Below are positions 18,220 through 27,430 of a DNA stretch of 64,000 nucleotides, piece by piece (position 1 is the first letter of the stretch; each line of letters begins with the position of its first letter). Under the pieces are notes generated by a model. That model saw nothing but the letters and a program-made list of their open reading frames with translations, made no database searches and was not told the origin of the DNA. This DNA is from DAISKN01 sp963716925 (GTDB taxonomy: Bacteria > Acidobacteriota > Vicinamibacteria > Marinacidobacterales > SMYC01): assembly GCA_963716925.1 (NCBI GenBank), contig CAVQUX010000014.1, forward strand, positions 496,001-560,000, in the 5' to 3' direction. Made by a program: the position numbers and the translations under genes.

Positions 18220-19341
18220 TCATCGGGGCTCGTCGAACTCGATCAGCCCCTGATCGAACAGACGCTTGAAGATGATGAGCACTTCCTGCTCTGCCATGGG
18301 GCAGATCTTGGTGATGGAATCGACGTCCCACTCCCCGTTCACCCGCGAGACCACGAAGCCCTCCTGAGGATCGAGATCCAGCCCCGCGAGCTCCACCAGG
18401 GTGACCTTGAGCCGCGGCACCCCGTTGAGGGGGATGTCGGCGACGTTCTGGAGATCCTCGAGGATCCGCTTGATCTTGATCACGAAGAGCCGCGCGTACT
18501 TGTTCTGGGGATCGAGGGCGAGCGCTTCTTCGAAAGCGGCCAGACCCTTTTCGTACTGGCCGGAGTTGTAGAGCCCCACTCCGTCCTTGAGCTTCTCACG
18601 AAGCACCTGGACCTGGGCATCGTAGTCGATTTCCTCGGGCGCCTCGCGCACGCGCACCAGCTTCCTCTCGTGGAGCTCTAGAAGGCGCGATGCGGCGTAG
18701 AACTCTACCGCGTGGAGCTCGAGCGAGATCTGGGCGAGATTCTTCCCGCGCGCCACGAGCTCCAGGACCCTGCGGTCCTCGTCCGATATCTCCTCCGCTT
18801 CTTCCACCGCCTGGTGGTCGACGTCGAAAGTCGTGAGGCGGGTGGGGAACACCTCGTGGATTCTCTCCCATTCGTCGGTCCGCCGTGCGCCTTCCAGGAT
18901 CACTCCGGTCAGGTCGAGCGGGAGCGAGATCGGAATCTGCTGCGGCAGCTTCCCGTCCTCGAAAGTGAAATCTCCGTCCTTCCAGAGGAAACTGTCGTAG
19001 ATGGACTCCTCCGTCTTGATCCGGAGGATGTCTTCGAGCTCCTTATCCGTCAGGAGCCCCGAAGCGACGAGGATTCTTCCGAGCGGCTGATTCGACCGGT
19101 CCTGTTCGATCAGCGCCTTGAAGAGCTCCTCTTCGGTGATGTGTCCGGAGCGGATGAGGAACTGGCCGAGTGTCTCCCGCGGGCTCGTGGAAACGGAGGA
19201 AAAGAGCCGCCCGTCCTTGAAGAACAGCTGTTTTTCGATGGGGCCGCGCTTGAGCCGCAGGGTCCCGGTCTTGAGGTTGGCTCCGCACCACTGCAGCAAA
19301 TCCCCGAGCTGCATCGTGGCGAGGCTTCCGGAGACGCTCAT
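18220..19341 (-). CDS. DUF4388 (PatA-like) signalling protein with TPR
   Basis: The N-terminal 'MSVSGSLATMQLGDLLQWC' and 'KTGTLRLKRGPIEKQLFF' define DUF4388. A 'LGQFLIRSGHITEEELFKAL' segment repeats once more ('LGRILVASGLLTDKELEDIL') and resembles the helical N-domain of type II secretion/pilus ATPases. A TPR-like unit lies near residue 255 ('GLYNSGQYEKGLAAFEEALA'). The end is a winged-helix-like segment. Proteins of this class work in pilus, gliding or two-component networks. It is cytosolic with no signal peptide. Confidence 0.82.
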   Translation of the reverse strand: MSVSGSLATMQLGDLLQWCGANLKTGTLRLKRGPIEKQLFFKDGRLFSSVSTSPRETLGQFLIRSGHITEEELFKALIEQDRSNQPLGRILVASGLLTDKELEDILRIKTEESIYDSFLWKDGDFTFEDGKLPQQIPISLPLDLTGVILEGARRTDEWERIHEVFPTRLTTFDVDHQAVEEAEEISDEDRRVLELVARGKNLAQISLELHAVEFYAASRLLELHERKLVRVREAPEEIDYDAQVQVLREKLKDGVGLYNSGQYEKGLAAFEEALALDPQNKYARLFVIKIKRILEDLQNVADIPLNGVPRLKVTLVELAGLDLDPQEGFVVSRVNGEWDVDSITKICPMAEQEVLIIFKRLFDQGLIEFDEPR

Positions 19342-19426
19342 GGATTCGGAGCCCGGCTCTCGAAGGGGCTGAACGCTCGCGGAGCGAACGCCCCGGGAGG
19401 GGCGACGGCCTGAACCGTTGTCGCCG

Positions 19427-19933
19427 CTATAGAAAGTCCCGCCAGCTCGAGGGGACTTCCGCCATCCCGTAGGTAATGGCGTGCGCCGCGAGGTACGAGG
19501 GACGGCCGGGCTGGCGCACCAGCTTCAATCCCGCTTCTTCCGGCGTCTTCCCTCCCTTCTTCCGATTGCAAGGGATGCAGCAGGTGACGATGTTCTCCCA
19601 GTCCTTGCGCCCCCCTTGCGATGCCGGGGTGACGTGGTCGAACGTCAGCTCCGCGGCCGAGAATCGATGTCCGCAGTACTGGCATTGATAGCGATCGCGC
19701 AGGTAAATGTTGGCTCGGGAGAACGGAACCTGGTGCAGCCGACGGGCGATGCGGGCGCGCCGCAGGAGTCTCAAGACCGCGGGAAGCTCGAGGGTCACCG
19801 AGACCCCGCGGATTCTCCGGTCGTACGAGGCGATGACCTCGACCTTCTCCTTCACCAAGAGGACGACGGCCTTCTGCCAAGTGATGACCCGAAGCGGCTC
19901 GTAGCTGGTATTGAGCAGAAGACTACGCTCCAC
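19427..19933 (-). CDS. HNH endonuclease family protein
   Basis: The family N-terminus 'RSLLLNTSYEPLRVITWQKA' begins at GTG 19931-19933, which has GAGGAG eight bases upstream. ATG 19963 would add ten residues without a good ribosome site. The C-terminal half has two zinc-ribbon CxxC pairs ('CQYCG', 'CCIPCNRKK') around the catalytic 'ELTFDHVTPASQGG'. These stand-alone HNH proteins are widespread and their in vivo target is not established. The upstream spacer (19964-20156) holds only short palindromes such as TGTGATCACA and a TTGACA on the minus strand. Confidence 0.85.
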   Translation of the reverse strand: MERSLLLNTSYEPLRVITWQKAVVLLVKEKVEVIASYDRRIRGVSVTLELPAVLRLLRRARIARRLHQVPFSRANIYLRDRYQCQYCGHRFSAAELTFDHVTPASQGGRKDWENIVTCCIPCNRKKGGKTPEEAGLKLVRQPGRPSYLAAHAITYGMAEVPSSWRDFL

Positions 19934-20156
19934 GGGAAGGCTCCTCGGACGCCGGAAGAGCATCCGTTGTGATCACACCCCGACCCAGGGGTGAGCACCG
20001 AAGCGACCCCGCGAAGCGCCCTCTGTCGACCTCGTTAGCTGGGATGACCCTCCCGTGAAAGCGATGCGAACCCGTAAAGCCCTGATTTTGTCTATGTTCC
20101 GCGAAACCCGCCAGGTTGTCAACCCGCCTCCGCGAGGACGCTCCGGCGGGCTCGCC

Positions 20157-20528
20157 CTACAAATACTGCCGGTAGATCGGATTCGACTGGCAGTAGCTCT
20201 GGATCGCCCTCGCGATGAGCCGAACGTCCTCGACGTCGAGCTTCGTGAACCGGACTCCGAAGCCCTGGGGAAGACCATGGACGGGGTGCGTCTTCTCCTT
20301 CTGGACCCAGGCGACGAGTCCCGGAACGGAGAGCTCTCGAACGTTTCCCGGTACGTGGAATCGCACCTGCACCTCGTCCCCCGAGGATCGAAGCTCGTGG
20401 GTCGCGACGTAGACGCCGCGGAGCGAGAGATCGAGGAGCATGGCCAGAGTCTCTCCATTCGGACTCGATACCTTGCACCGGCGAACGAAGGGAATCCGGA
20501 GAGTGGCAGGAGGATTCTCGGACGACAT
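20157..20528 (-). CDS. PilZ-domain protein, probable c-di-GMP receptor
   Basis: From ATG 20528 the 123-residue protein carries the two PilZ ligand motifs: an arginine-rich 'RIPFVRRCKV' (RxxxR type) and D-L-S-L-R-G-V-Y-V (DxSxxG type) about 18 residues later. A single PilZ domain fills the protein. It would bind cyclic di-GMP in the cytoplasm and act on a partner. An upstream TTG 20582 is also in frame but would run into the divergent ligase start. Confidence 0.85.
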   Translation of the reverse strand: MSSENPPATLRIPFVRRCKVSSPNGETLAMLLDLSLRGVYVATHELRSSGDEVQVRFHVPGNVRELSVPGLVAWVQKEKTHPVHGLPQGFGVRFTKLDVEDVRLIARAIQSYCQSNPIYRQYL

Positions 20529-20584
20529 GTAATGGAAAACCGAGGGGATCTCAGGGTAGCGTCCGGCGCCGAGGGCTGTCAATC

Positions 20585-23422
20585 ATGCTACGATCCGAGC
20601 TTCTCGGCATGAACCGCGCGGGCGATCTCATCGAAGCTACCGTGGTCGAAGTGCTCGAAGAGCTCGAGAGCTTCGTTCGCGAAGCGAGAGGTCCAAGGGC
20701 GGTAGCGGCCATCGGCCCCGACGCCTCACTCGAACGAGACCTCGGTCTCGGAAGCCTCGAGCGCGTCGAGCTCCTCTCCCGCCTCGAAGCCCGCTTTCAC
20801 CTGCGGGCGCCGGAAAAGACTCTGGGGGAAGCGGAGACGCCGCGGGAGCTCGCCCGGGCGTTTCTCACGGCGACGAAGGGCCCGTCGAGCGGTGAACGGG
20901 ACGTGCTCCAGAAGACCGTGTCGGCGAGCCCGAGGAGTCCCGCGCGCGATTCGAAGACTCTCGCCGACGTTCTCGCGCTGAGGGCGCTCCTGGAGCCGGC
21001 CCTTCCTCATGTCCATCTCAAGGAAGACGATCGCCCCGAGGAGACGATTACCTACGCGGACCTCTACCGGGAGGCTCTTCTCGTCGCCGGCGCCCTCGAG
21101 GCGCGCGGTACCAGGAGCGGGGACGCCGTCGCCATCATGCTTCCGACCAGCCGGGGCTTCTTCTCGACCTTCATGGGGACGCTCTTCGCCGGCGGGGTGC
21201 CGGTGCCTCTGTACCCGCCCTTCAGCCGCGCCCGGATCGAGGAGTACGCCCGCCGACAGTCCGCGATCCTCGAGAACGCACAGGCGAGAATCCTGGTCAC
21301 CGTGCGCGAGGGCCGCGCGCTCGGAGCCGTGCTACGGTCGAAGGCATCGTCGCTCCGCGAGGTGGTCGAGGTCCGGGACCTCCTCGAGGAGGCGCGCATT
21401 CTGGATCCCGCAGCGATCGCGATCCGGCCGGACGCTCCCGCGCTCATCCAGTACACCTCGGGAAGCACCGGGGATCCCAAGGGCGTGCTCCTGAGCCACG
21501 AGAACCTCCTCGCGAACATCCGAGCCATCGGCGAAGCCCTGAACATAGGACCTTCGGACGTCGGCGTGAGCTGGCTTCCCCTGTACCACGACATGGGTCT
21601 CATCGGGGCCTGGCTCACGCCCATGTTCTTCGGGATCCCGGTCGCCGTACTCTCGCCCATCGCTTTCCTCACGAGGCCCGAGAAGTGGCTGTGGACGATT
21701 CACCGGAGACGGGGAACGATCTCTCCGGCGCCGAACTTCGCCTACGAGCTCTGCGCCCGGAAGGTCCCCGACACCGAGCTCGAGGGACTCGATCTGAGCT
21801 CCTGGCGCGCCGCGTTGAACGGAGCCGAGCCGATCTCGCCGCGGAGCCTCGAACGATTCGAGAAGAAGTTCGCCTGCTGCGGGTTTCGCAGCACGAGCTT
21901 CTTTCCCGTGTACGGGCTCGCCGAGTCTTCGCTTCTCCTGACCGCGCCCGTTCTCGGCGCCGGAGCCCGCATCGAAGACGTGGATCGCGACGCGTTTCAG
22001 AGAAAGGGGGTAGCGCTTCCGCCGGAGAACGGGGGCGCCGAGCCGCTCCGCCTCGTCTCCGTGGGCAAGCCGATTCCCGGGCACCAGGTTCGCATCGTGG
22101 ACGAGGAGGGGAAAGAGCTTCCCGAACGTCGCGAAGGAAGGCTCCTCTTTCGCGGGCCCTCGGTGACGAAGGGGTACTTCCGCAACCCGGCGGCTACCGC
22201 GGCGGTGATGCGGCCCGACGGCTTTCTCGATTCCGGAGACTTCGCGTTCGTCGCCGATGGAGAGGTGTTCGTCACCGGACGAGCGAAGGATCTCATCATC
22301 AAGGCGGGCCGGAACCTGATCCCGCAGGAGATCGAGGCCGCCGCGTCCGAAGTCGCGGGGGTGCGCGGAGGGTCGGTCGCCGCGTTCGGCGTCCCGGATC
22401 CCGCGCTCGGCACCGAGCGGATCGTGGTGATTGCGGAGACGAGGGAGGAGAGCGCCGGGGCTCGAGCGCGAATCGAGGGTGAGTTGGCGCGCGCCGTCGC
22501 GGATCTCGTCGGCTTCCCGCCCGACGAGGTGCTGATGGTGCCTCCCGGGGTGGTTCCCAAGACGTCGAGCGGAAAGATCCGTCACGCCGCTTGCCGCGAC
22601 AGCTACCTGCGCGGCGAGCTCTCCCGGCGCCCCGAAAGCTCTCTCTGGATGACGGCTCGGCTCGCCTTCCACTCGGCCGGGTCCCGCATCCGGGGCGCCT
22701 TCGGGAGGAGCGCTCGCCTGATCTACGGCCTCTATCTGTACCTCCTCACCGCGGCGGTCGTTCTTCCCGGCTGGGCCCTGGTCCTTTTCGGCCTTCCGCG
22801 CCGGGCGCTGCGGGCGATCGTGCTCCACGGGAGCCGCGCCTATCTGGCCCTCGCCGGGGTCCCGTTCGAGATACGGGGGCTTCATATCCTGAAGGACCTC
22901 GAAGGCCCCATCATCTTCGTGTCCAACCACGCCGGATACCTCGATCCGCTTCCCCTGATGGCCGCCCTCGATCTCGACTATGCCTTCGCCATCAAGCGCG
23001 AGGCCTTCTCCTGGCCCCTTCTCGGAAGAATCTTCCGGAGGCTCGGGCACGTTCCGGTGGATCGGGAGAACGTCGAAGAGAGCGCTCAGTCGGCCGAGGC
23101 TCTCCGGGAAGTGCTCGCCACCGGCCGCTCGCTCGTTCTCTTTCCTGAAGGCACCTTCACCCGTGCGTCCGGGCTCGGCCCGTTCAAGCTCGGGGCGTTC
23201 CAGCTCGCGGCCGAGAGCGGCGTTCCCCTGGTGCCCATAGCACTCGTGGGCACGAGACGGCTGCTGCGCGACGGGACTTGGATACCGCGGCGGGTGCCGA
23301 TAGCGGTCGAGGTCGCGAAGCCCCTCCATCCCGAGCGGTCGTTCGCGGACGTGGTGCGGGTGAAGGAAGAGGCGGCGGAGATCCTGGCGCGGCTCGCGGG
23401 AGAGCCGAGGCTCGGGAGCTAG
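20585..23422 (+). CDS. Fused ACP - acyl-AMP ligase (FAAL-like) - PlsC acyltransferase
   Basis: Three domains are visible in 945 residues. Residues about 15-95 are an acyl carrier protein with the carrier serine in L-G-L-G-S-L (Ser57). Residues about 125-690 are an adenylate-forming ligase with 'YTSGSTGDPKG' at 290-300, 'LPLYHDMGLIG', 'SGDFAFVADGEV' and the C-terminal Lys in 'KTSSGK'. After two hydrophobic stretches near 715-745, residues about 775-930 are a PlsC-type acyltransferase with N-H-A-G-Y-L-D (HX4D) and 'LFPEGTFTR'. One protein could thus activate a fatty acid, load it on its own carrier and pass it to a lysophospholipid, much like Aas with a built-in carrier. It is membrane-associated. 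Confidence 0.88.
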   Translation: MLRSELLGMNRAGDLIEATVVEVLEELESFVREARGPRAVAAIGPDASLERDLGLGSLERVELLSRLEARFHLRAPEKTLGEAETPRELARAFLTATKGPSSGERDVLQKTVSASPRSPARDSKTLADVLALRALLEPALPHVHLKEDDRPEETITYADLYREALLVAGALEARGTRSGDAVAIMLPTSRGFFSTFMGTLFAGGVPVPLYPPFSRARIEEYARRQSAILENAQARILVTVREGRALGAVLRSKASSLREVVEVRDLLEEARILDPAAIAIRPDAPALIQYTSGSTGDPKGVLLSHENLLANIRAIGEALNIGPSDVGVSWLPLYHDMGLIGAWLTPMFFGIPVAVLSPIAFLTRPEKWLWTIHRRRGTISPAPNFAYELCARKVPDTELEGLDLSSWRAALNGAEPISPRSLERFEKKFACCGFRSTSFFPVYGLAESSLLLTAPVLGAGARIEDVDRDAFQRKGVALPPENGGAEPLRLVSVGKPIPGHQVRIVDEEGKELPERREGRLLFRGPSVTKGYFRNPAATAAVMRPDGFLDSGDFAFVADGEVFVTGRAKDLIIKAGRNLIPQEIEAAASEVAGVRGGSVAAFGVPDPALGTERIVVIAETREESAGARARIEGELARAVADLVGFPPDEVLMVPPGVVPKTSSGKIRHAACRDSYLRGELSRRPESSLWMTARLAFHSAGSRIRGAFGRSARLIYGLYLYLLTAAVVLPGWALVLFGLPRRALRAIVLHGSRAYLALAGVPFEIRGLHILKDLEGPIIFVSNHAGYLDPLPLMAALDLDYAFAIKREAFSWPLLGRIFRRLGHVPVDRENVEESAQSAEALREVLATGRSLVLFPEGTFTRASGLGPFKLGAFQLAAESGVPLVPIALVGTRRLLRDGTWIPRRVPIAVEVAKPLHPERSFADVVRVKEEAAEILARLAGEPRLGS

Positions 23423-23423
23423 C

Positions 23424-24599
23424 TCAGACGGTCCAGATCTCGCTCAGCACTCTCTGGAAGTTCCCGCCGAGGATGAGCGCGATGTCGGCGTCCTTGTAGC
23501 CCCGCCGAATCAACCCCTCCGTCAACAGGTGTGTTCGCTTCGTCTGGGTCATCTCGTCCATGTCGATTTTGTGGCGGAAGCGGTACTTGTCCCGATACCG
23601 TCCCCCGGTCACATCCCAGTCGGCCTTGCTCTGCGCGTCGTAGCCGCCGCGGATGTCGGTGTCGGAGCCGATGCCCAGGTGCTCGACGCCCACGAGCTTC
23701 GCCACGTAGTCGTAGTGATCGAGGAGGTGCTCGAGGGTCGTGGGCTCGGAGTCGCGAACGAAGCTCCGGACCGCGGTCATGCCCGCGACTCCGCCCTTGG
23801 CGGCCATCTTCTTGAAGACCTCGTCCGTCTTGTTCCGCGGATAGCCCGGGTTGAGAGCGCGGGCGTTGGTGTGGGTGATGAGCGGCGGCTTCGCCGACAT
23901 CTCGATTCCGTCGAGCGTCGTCTGGTCGCCGCAGTGGCCGAGGTCGACCGCCATTCCCACCTCGTTCATCCGCTTCACCACGTCGACTCCGAAATCGCTC
24001 AAGCCGCCGTCCCGTCGATCCATGCAGCCCGTCCCGATGCGGTTCTGACTGTTGTAGGTGAGCTGGGAGACCCTCTGCCCGAGGCCGAAGAACAGGTCGA
24101 TGTCGTCGAGTGTCCGGAAGTGATCGGAGTTCTGGAGACCGAGGAGAAATCCGATCTTGCCGGAGCCGTTCACCGTCCGGAGGTGCTCGGGGGTCGTGAT
24201 CCGGAGAAACCAATCCGAGTGGTGGGCGAGAAAGCCGTTCCACTGGGCCGCCCACTGGAGCATGCCCGAGAAGGAGTCGTCTCCCGCGCTGTCTCCGGTG
24301 GTGTCGTGGAACACGTCGATCCCCGAGTCGCGGTAGAGGCGGAACTCCGCCTCGGTGAAGCTCTGCGGGCGGCGCAGCCACTCGTTGGTTCGCTCGGAGA
24401 CGATGGAGAGCGGCGCGAGCATGTCGATGACCGTCGATTCCTCGACGAGCTTCATGGCACGCGCCGAAACCTCCTGCTCCTGTGGTGTCCCGGCGAAGAG
24501 GAGGTAGCGGCCGCGCTGGACCATGGGTGCAATGGCGGCGCTCGAGAGAGCGCCGCTCCCGAGCTTCAGGAGATGGCGGCGGGTCATCAATGGCTTCAT
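23424..24599 (-). CDS. Membrane-dipeptidase (peptidase M19), Tat-exported
   Basis: ATG 24599 with GGAGGA upstream gives MKPLMTRRHLLKLGSGALSS, a twin-arginine signal. The mature protein is an M19 renal-dipeptidase-type TIM barrel with 'VDLGHCGDQT', 'PLITHTNARAL' and 'HLGIGSDTD', the zinc-binding histidines and aspartate. The usual first H-x-D appears altered: 'STVIDMLAP' stands where 'IDGHND' is typical. This could change metal content or indicate a relaxed enzyme. The family hydrolyses dipeptides, including those with a C-terminal D-residue. It is convergent with the ligase fusion (1 bp apart). Confidence 0.82.
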   Translation of the reverse strand: MKPLMTRRHLLKLGSGALSSAAIAPMVQRGRYLLFAGTPQEQEVSARAMKLVEESTVIDMLAPLSIVSERTNEWLRRPQSFTEAEFRLYRDSGIDVFHDTTGDSAGDDSFSGMLQWAAQWNGFLAHHSDWFLRITTPEHLRTVNGSGKIGFLLGLQNSDHFRTLDDIDLFFGLGQRVSQLTYNSQNRIGTGCMDRRDGGLSDFGVDVVKRMNEVGMAVDLGHCGDQTTLDGIEMSAKPPLITHTNARALNPGYPRNKTDEVFKKMAAKGGVAGMTAVRSFVRDSEPTTLEHLLDHYDYVAKLVGVEHLGIGSDTDIRGGYDAQSKADWDVTGGRYRDKYRFRHKIDMDEMTQTKRTHLLTEGLIRRGYKDADIALILGGNFQRVLSEIWTV

Positions 24600-24712
24600 C
24601 GCTTCCTCCGGTTTGCGGGAATCATACATTCAACCGGGGCCCACCGAACGCCTGGGATGACCGGGTGCTTCCGGCGAGACTTGAAGTATTCTTCCGGGAG
24701 AGGTTTTCAAGG

Positions 24713-26503
24713 ATGACGCCGATTCTCCCAGCGCTGCTTCTCGCCGCCGCGGTCGCGCCTTCGGCCTCGGCCCGGAGCGTTGACGAGGTGCGGGCCTTCC
24801 TCGACAAAGCCGAGGCGCAGCTCCTCGAGGTCTGGCAGAGCGAGGAGCGGGCGAGCTGGGTGCAATCGACCTACATCACCTACGACACCGACATCCTGGC
24901 GGCGCAGGCGGCGGAGAAGTCGACGGCGCTCTCCGTCACCCTGGCGAAGGAGGCGGCGCGGTTTCAGGGGCTCGATCTTCCGGAGGATCTGGCCCGGAAG
25001 CTCCTCCTCCTGCGGCTCGCGATCGTGGTTCCCGCGCCCGGCGATCCAGCAAAAACGAAAGAGCTCGCGGCGCTCCAGACGGGGATGGAAAGCGCCTACG
25101 GCCGGGGGAAATACTGCCCGGAGAGCATGAAAGGGGAGTGCTGGGACCTCCCCGCGATGGAGAGAATCCTCGCGGAGAGCCGGGATCCCAAGATCCTCCT
25201 CGACGTCTGGCAGGGATGGCACGAAGCCGCGGCGCCCCTTCGCAAAGACTACGTCCGCTACGTGGAGCTCGGAAACGAGGGCGCGCGGGAGCTCGGGTTC
25301 GAAGACCTCGGCGCGATGTGGCGCTCGAAGTACGACATGCCGCCGGACGAGCTCGCGAAGGAGCTCGACCGGCTCTGGCAGCAGGTGAAACCGCTCTACG
25401 TCTCGCTTCACGCCTACGTGCGAAGACGTCTCGTCGAGACCTATGGAAAGGACCTGGTTCCCCCCGACGGTCCCATCCCCGCGCATCTTCTCGGAAACAT
25501 GTGGGCTCAGCAGTGGGGAAACGTCTACCCGCTGGTCGCACCCGAGGACGCGGACCCCGGCTACGACCTCACCGAGCGGCTGAAGGCGAAGGGCGTCGAA
25601 CCCCTGGAGATGTTCCGCTACGGCGAGAAGTTCTTCCTCTCGCTCGGCTTCGCGCCTCTCCCTCAGACGTTCTGGGAGCGTTCGCTCTTCGTGCAGCCGC
25701 GGGACCGCGACGTCGTCTGCCACGCGAGCGCCTGGGACATCGACGGCGAGGACGACCTCCGCATCAAGATGTGCACCAACGTCACCGCAGAGGACTTCGT
25801 CACCATCCACCACGAGCTCGGGCACAACTTCTACCAGCGGGCCTACAACCACCTCTCGCCCCTCTACCGCGACAGCGCCAACGACGGATTCCACGAGGCC
25901 ATCGGCGATACCGTGGCGCTCTCGATGACCCCGCGCTATCTGAAAGAGCTAGGGCTCATCGAGACCGAGCCTCCGGCCTCGAAGGACATCGGTCTGCTCA
26001 TGCAGATGGCTCTCGACAAGGTCGCGTTCCTTCCGTTCGGCCTCCTCGTCGATCAATGGCGGTGGAAGGCGTTTTCGGGGGAGGCGCCCCCGGAGCGCTA
26101 CAACGAGGTCTGGTGGGAGCTGCGGAAAAAGTACCAGGGAGTCGCGGCGCCGCTCGCGCGCAGCGAGGAGGACTTCGACCCCGCCGCCAAGTACCACGTG
26201 GCGGCGAGCGTTCCCTACTCCCGCTACTTCATCGCTCACATCCTCCAGTTCCAGTTTCACCGCGCGCTCTGCAAAGTCGTCGGATATCAGGGTCCTCTCA
26301 ATCGCTGCACCATTCACGACGACAAGGAAGCCGGGGCGAAGCTCGAAGCCATGCTGAAGATGGGGATGTCCCGACCCTGGCCCGAGGCTCTGCAGGCGAT
26401 GACCGGCGAAAGGGAAATGGACGCGACCGCCATCCTCGAGTACTTCGCGCCCTTGCAGGCGTGGCTCGACGAGCGCAACCAGGGACACCCCACGGGTTGG
26501 TAA
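24713..26503 (+). CDS. Peptidase M2 (angiotensin-converting-enzyme-like dipeptidyl carboxypeptidase)
   Basis: ATG 24713 encodes MTPILPALLLAAAVAPSASA, a signal peptide, then a single M2 catalytic domain of about 575 residues. The zinc motif is H-H-E-L-G-H, and the third ligand lies in 'NDGFHEAIGD' about 24 residues later. 'KYHVAASVPYSRYF' near the end matches the C-terminal substrate pocket of ACE. Bacterial M2 enzymes release C-terminal dipeptides in the periplasm. Length fits one-domain ACE. It is divergent from the M19 dipeptidase, a possible working partner on peptides. Confidence 0.93.
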   Translation: MTPILPALLLAAAVAPSASARSVDEVRAFLDKAEAQLLEVWQSEERASWVQSTYITYDTDILAAQAAEKSTALSVTLAKEAARFQGLDLPEDLARKLLLLRLAIVVPAPGDPAKTKELAALQTGMESAYGRGKYCPESMKGECWDLPAMERILAESRDPKILLDVWQGWHEAAAPLRKDYVRYVELGNEGARELGFEDLGAMWRSKYDMPPDELAKELDRLWQQVKPLYVSLHAYVRRRLVETYGKDLVPPDGPIPAHLLGNMWAQQWGNVYPLVAPEDADPGYDLTERLKAKGVEPLEMFRYGEKFFLSLGFAPLPQTFWERSLFVQPRDRDVVCHASAWDIDGEDDLRIKMCTNVTAEDFVTIHHELGHNFYQRAYNHLSPLYRDSANDGFHEAIGDTVALSMTPRYLKELGLIETEPPASKDIGLLMQMALDKVAFLPFGLLVDQWRWKAFSGEAPPERYNEVWWELRKKYQGVAAPLARSEEDFDPAAKYHVAASVPYSRYFIAHILQFQFHRALCKVVGYQGPLNRCTIHDDKEAGAKLEAMLKMGMSRPWPEALQAMTGEREMDATAILEYFAPLQAWLDERNQGHPTGW

Positions 26504-26524
26504 GAGGGTTAAGCCTGGTAGAAT
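26497..26524 (+). promoter_or_regulatory. Weak sigma70-like promoter before the exporter genes
   Basis: TTGGTA and TAGAAT are spaced by 16 bases and would start transcription just ahead of GTG 26536. The match is partial and overlaps the M2 peptidase stop. Confidence 0.3.
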
Positions 26525-26535
26525 AGCGTCCCTTC

Positions 26536-27324
26536 GTGCTGCAGAACCTCCGCAACCTCTTCCGCTACCGTGTGCTCATCCAGAGCCTCGTCGTTCGCGA
26601 GCTCAAGGCCCGCTACCGCGGCTCGGTTCTCGGGTTCTTCTGGTCGTTCATCAACCCCCTCCTGCAGCTGCTCATCTACTGGTTCGTGTTCACCCACATC
26701 CTGCCCACGGGTCGGGAAGTGGTGGGGATGTCGCCGTACACGCTGTTCCTGTTCACCGGGATCCTCCCCTGGACGTGGTTCAGTTCCTCGGTCCTCGAGT
26801 CGTCCACGATCCTCATGACCGGCGGGAACCTGATCAAGAAGATTCTTTTTCCCGCCGAAGTTCTCCCCATCGTGGTCGTGCTCTCGAACCTGGTCCATTT
26901 CTTTCTCGGACTTCCCATCCTGCTCGCGTTCCTCCTCTGGTACGGGAAGATCCAGCTTTCGATCCTCGCGTTTCCCGCGGTGGTTCTCCTCCAGCTGGTC
27001 TTCACCCTCGGGGTCTGTCTCTTCGTCTCGGCTCTGGCCGTCCACTTCCGGGACGTCAACAACATCATCGCCAACGTGATGATGCTCTGGTTCTTCGGAA
27101 GCCCGGTGATTTACTCGTACTTGACCGTCGCTCCTTCGATCCAGCGCTTCTTGAACTACAACCCCATGACCCACATTCTCGTGGGGTACCACCAGTCGCT
27201 CTTCACCGGATCTCTCGGCCATTGGCCCTGGCTCCTGGTGATGGTCCCGGCGTCGGTAGTGACCTTTCTCGTGGGGTACACTTTCTTCGATCGTTTGAGG
27301 GAAACGTTCGCCGAGGAAGTCTGA
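26536..27324 (+). CDS. wzm: Polysaccharide ABC-2 exporter permease (Wzm type)
   Basis: The 262-residue protein has six hydrophobic helices and an amphipathic N-terminus with 'LVVRELKARYRGSVLGFFW', the conserved ABC-2 entry motif of O-antigen/polyol-phosphate exporters. It would form the membrane channel moving an undecaprenyl-linked glycan from cytoplasm to periplasm together with the ATPase at 27552-28886. The start is GTG 26536, followed directly by the family-typical N-terminus. The ATPase gene comes 227 bp later, an unusually long gap for this pair, filled by a hairpin repeat. Confidence 0.9.
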   Translation: MLQNLRNLFRYRVLIQSLVVRELKARYRGSVLGFFWSFINPLLQLLIYWFVFTHILPTGREVVGMSPYTLFLFTGILPWTWFSSSVLESSTILMTGGNLIKKILFPAEVLPIVVVLSNLVHFFLGLPILLAFLLWYGKIQLSILAFPAVVLLQLVFTLGVCLFVSALAVHFRDVNNIIANVMMLWFFGSPVIYSYLTVAPSIQRFLNYNPMTHILVGYHQSLFTGSLGHWPWLLVMVPASVVTFLVGYTFFDRLRETFAEEV

Positions 27325-27338
27325 GAGGGGGGGAATGA

Positions 27339-27362
27339 ACGCAAAGGCGCAAAGGAGCAAGG
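27339..27362 (+). repeat. Partial copy of the CGCAAAG repeat
   Basis: ACGCAAAGGCGCAAAGGAGCAAGG is a degenerate, single-orientation version of the heptameric repeat that forms the hairpin about 70 bp downstream. Confidence 0.6.
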
Positions 27363-27430
27363 TCACAGAGACGAAGATCCGCCTTGCCCATAGGCGCGAC
27401 GAGGAGAGTTCTGATGAGGGAAGAGTTTTG

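Noticed and set aside
19968..19977. TGTGATCACA palindrome upstream of the HNH gene as a CRP site
   Set aside because: CRP sites need six bases between TGTGA and TCACA. Here the halves abut, so it is only a short palindrome.
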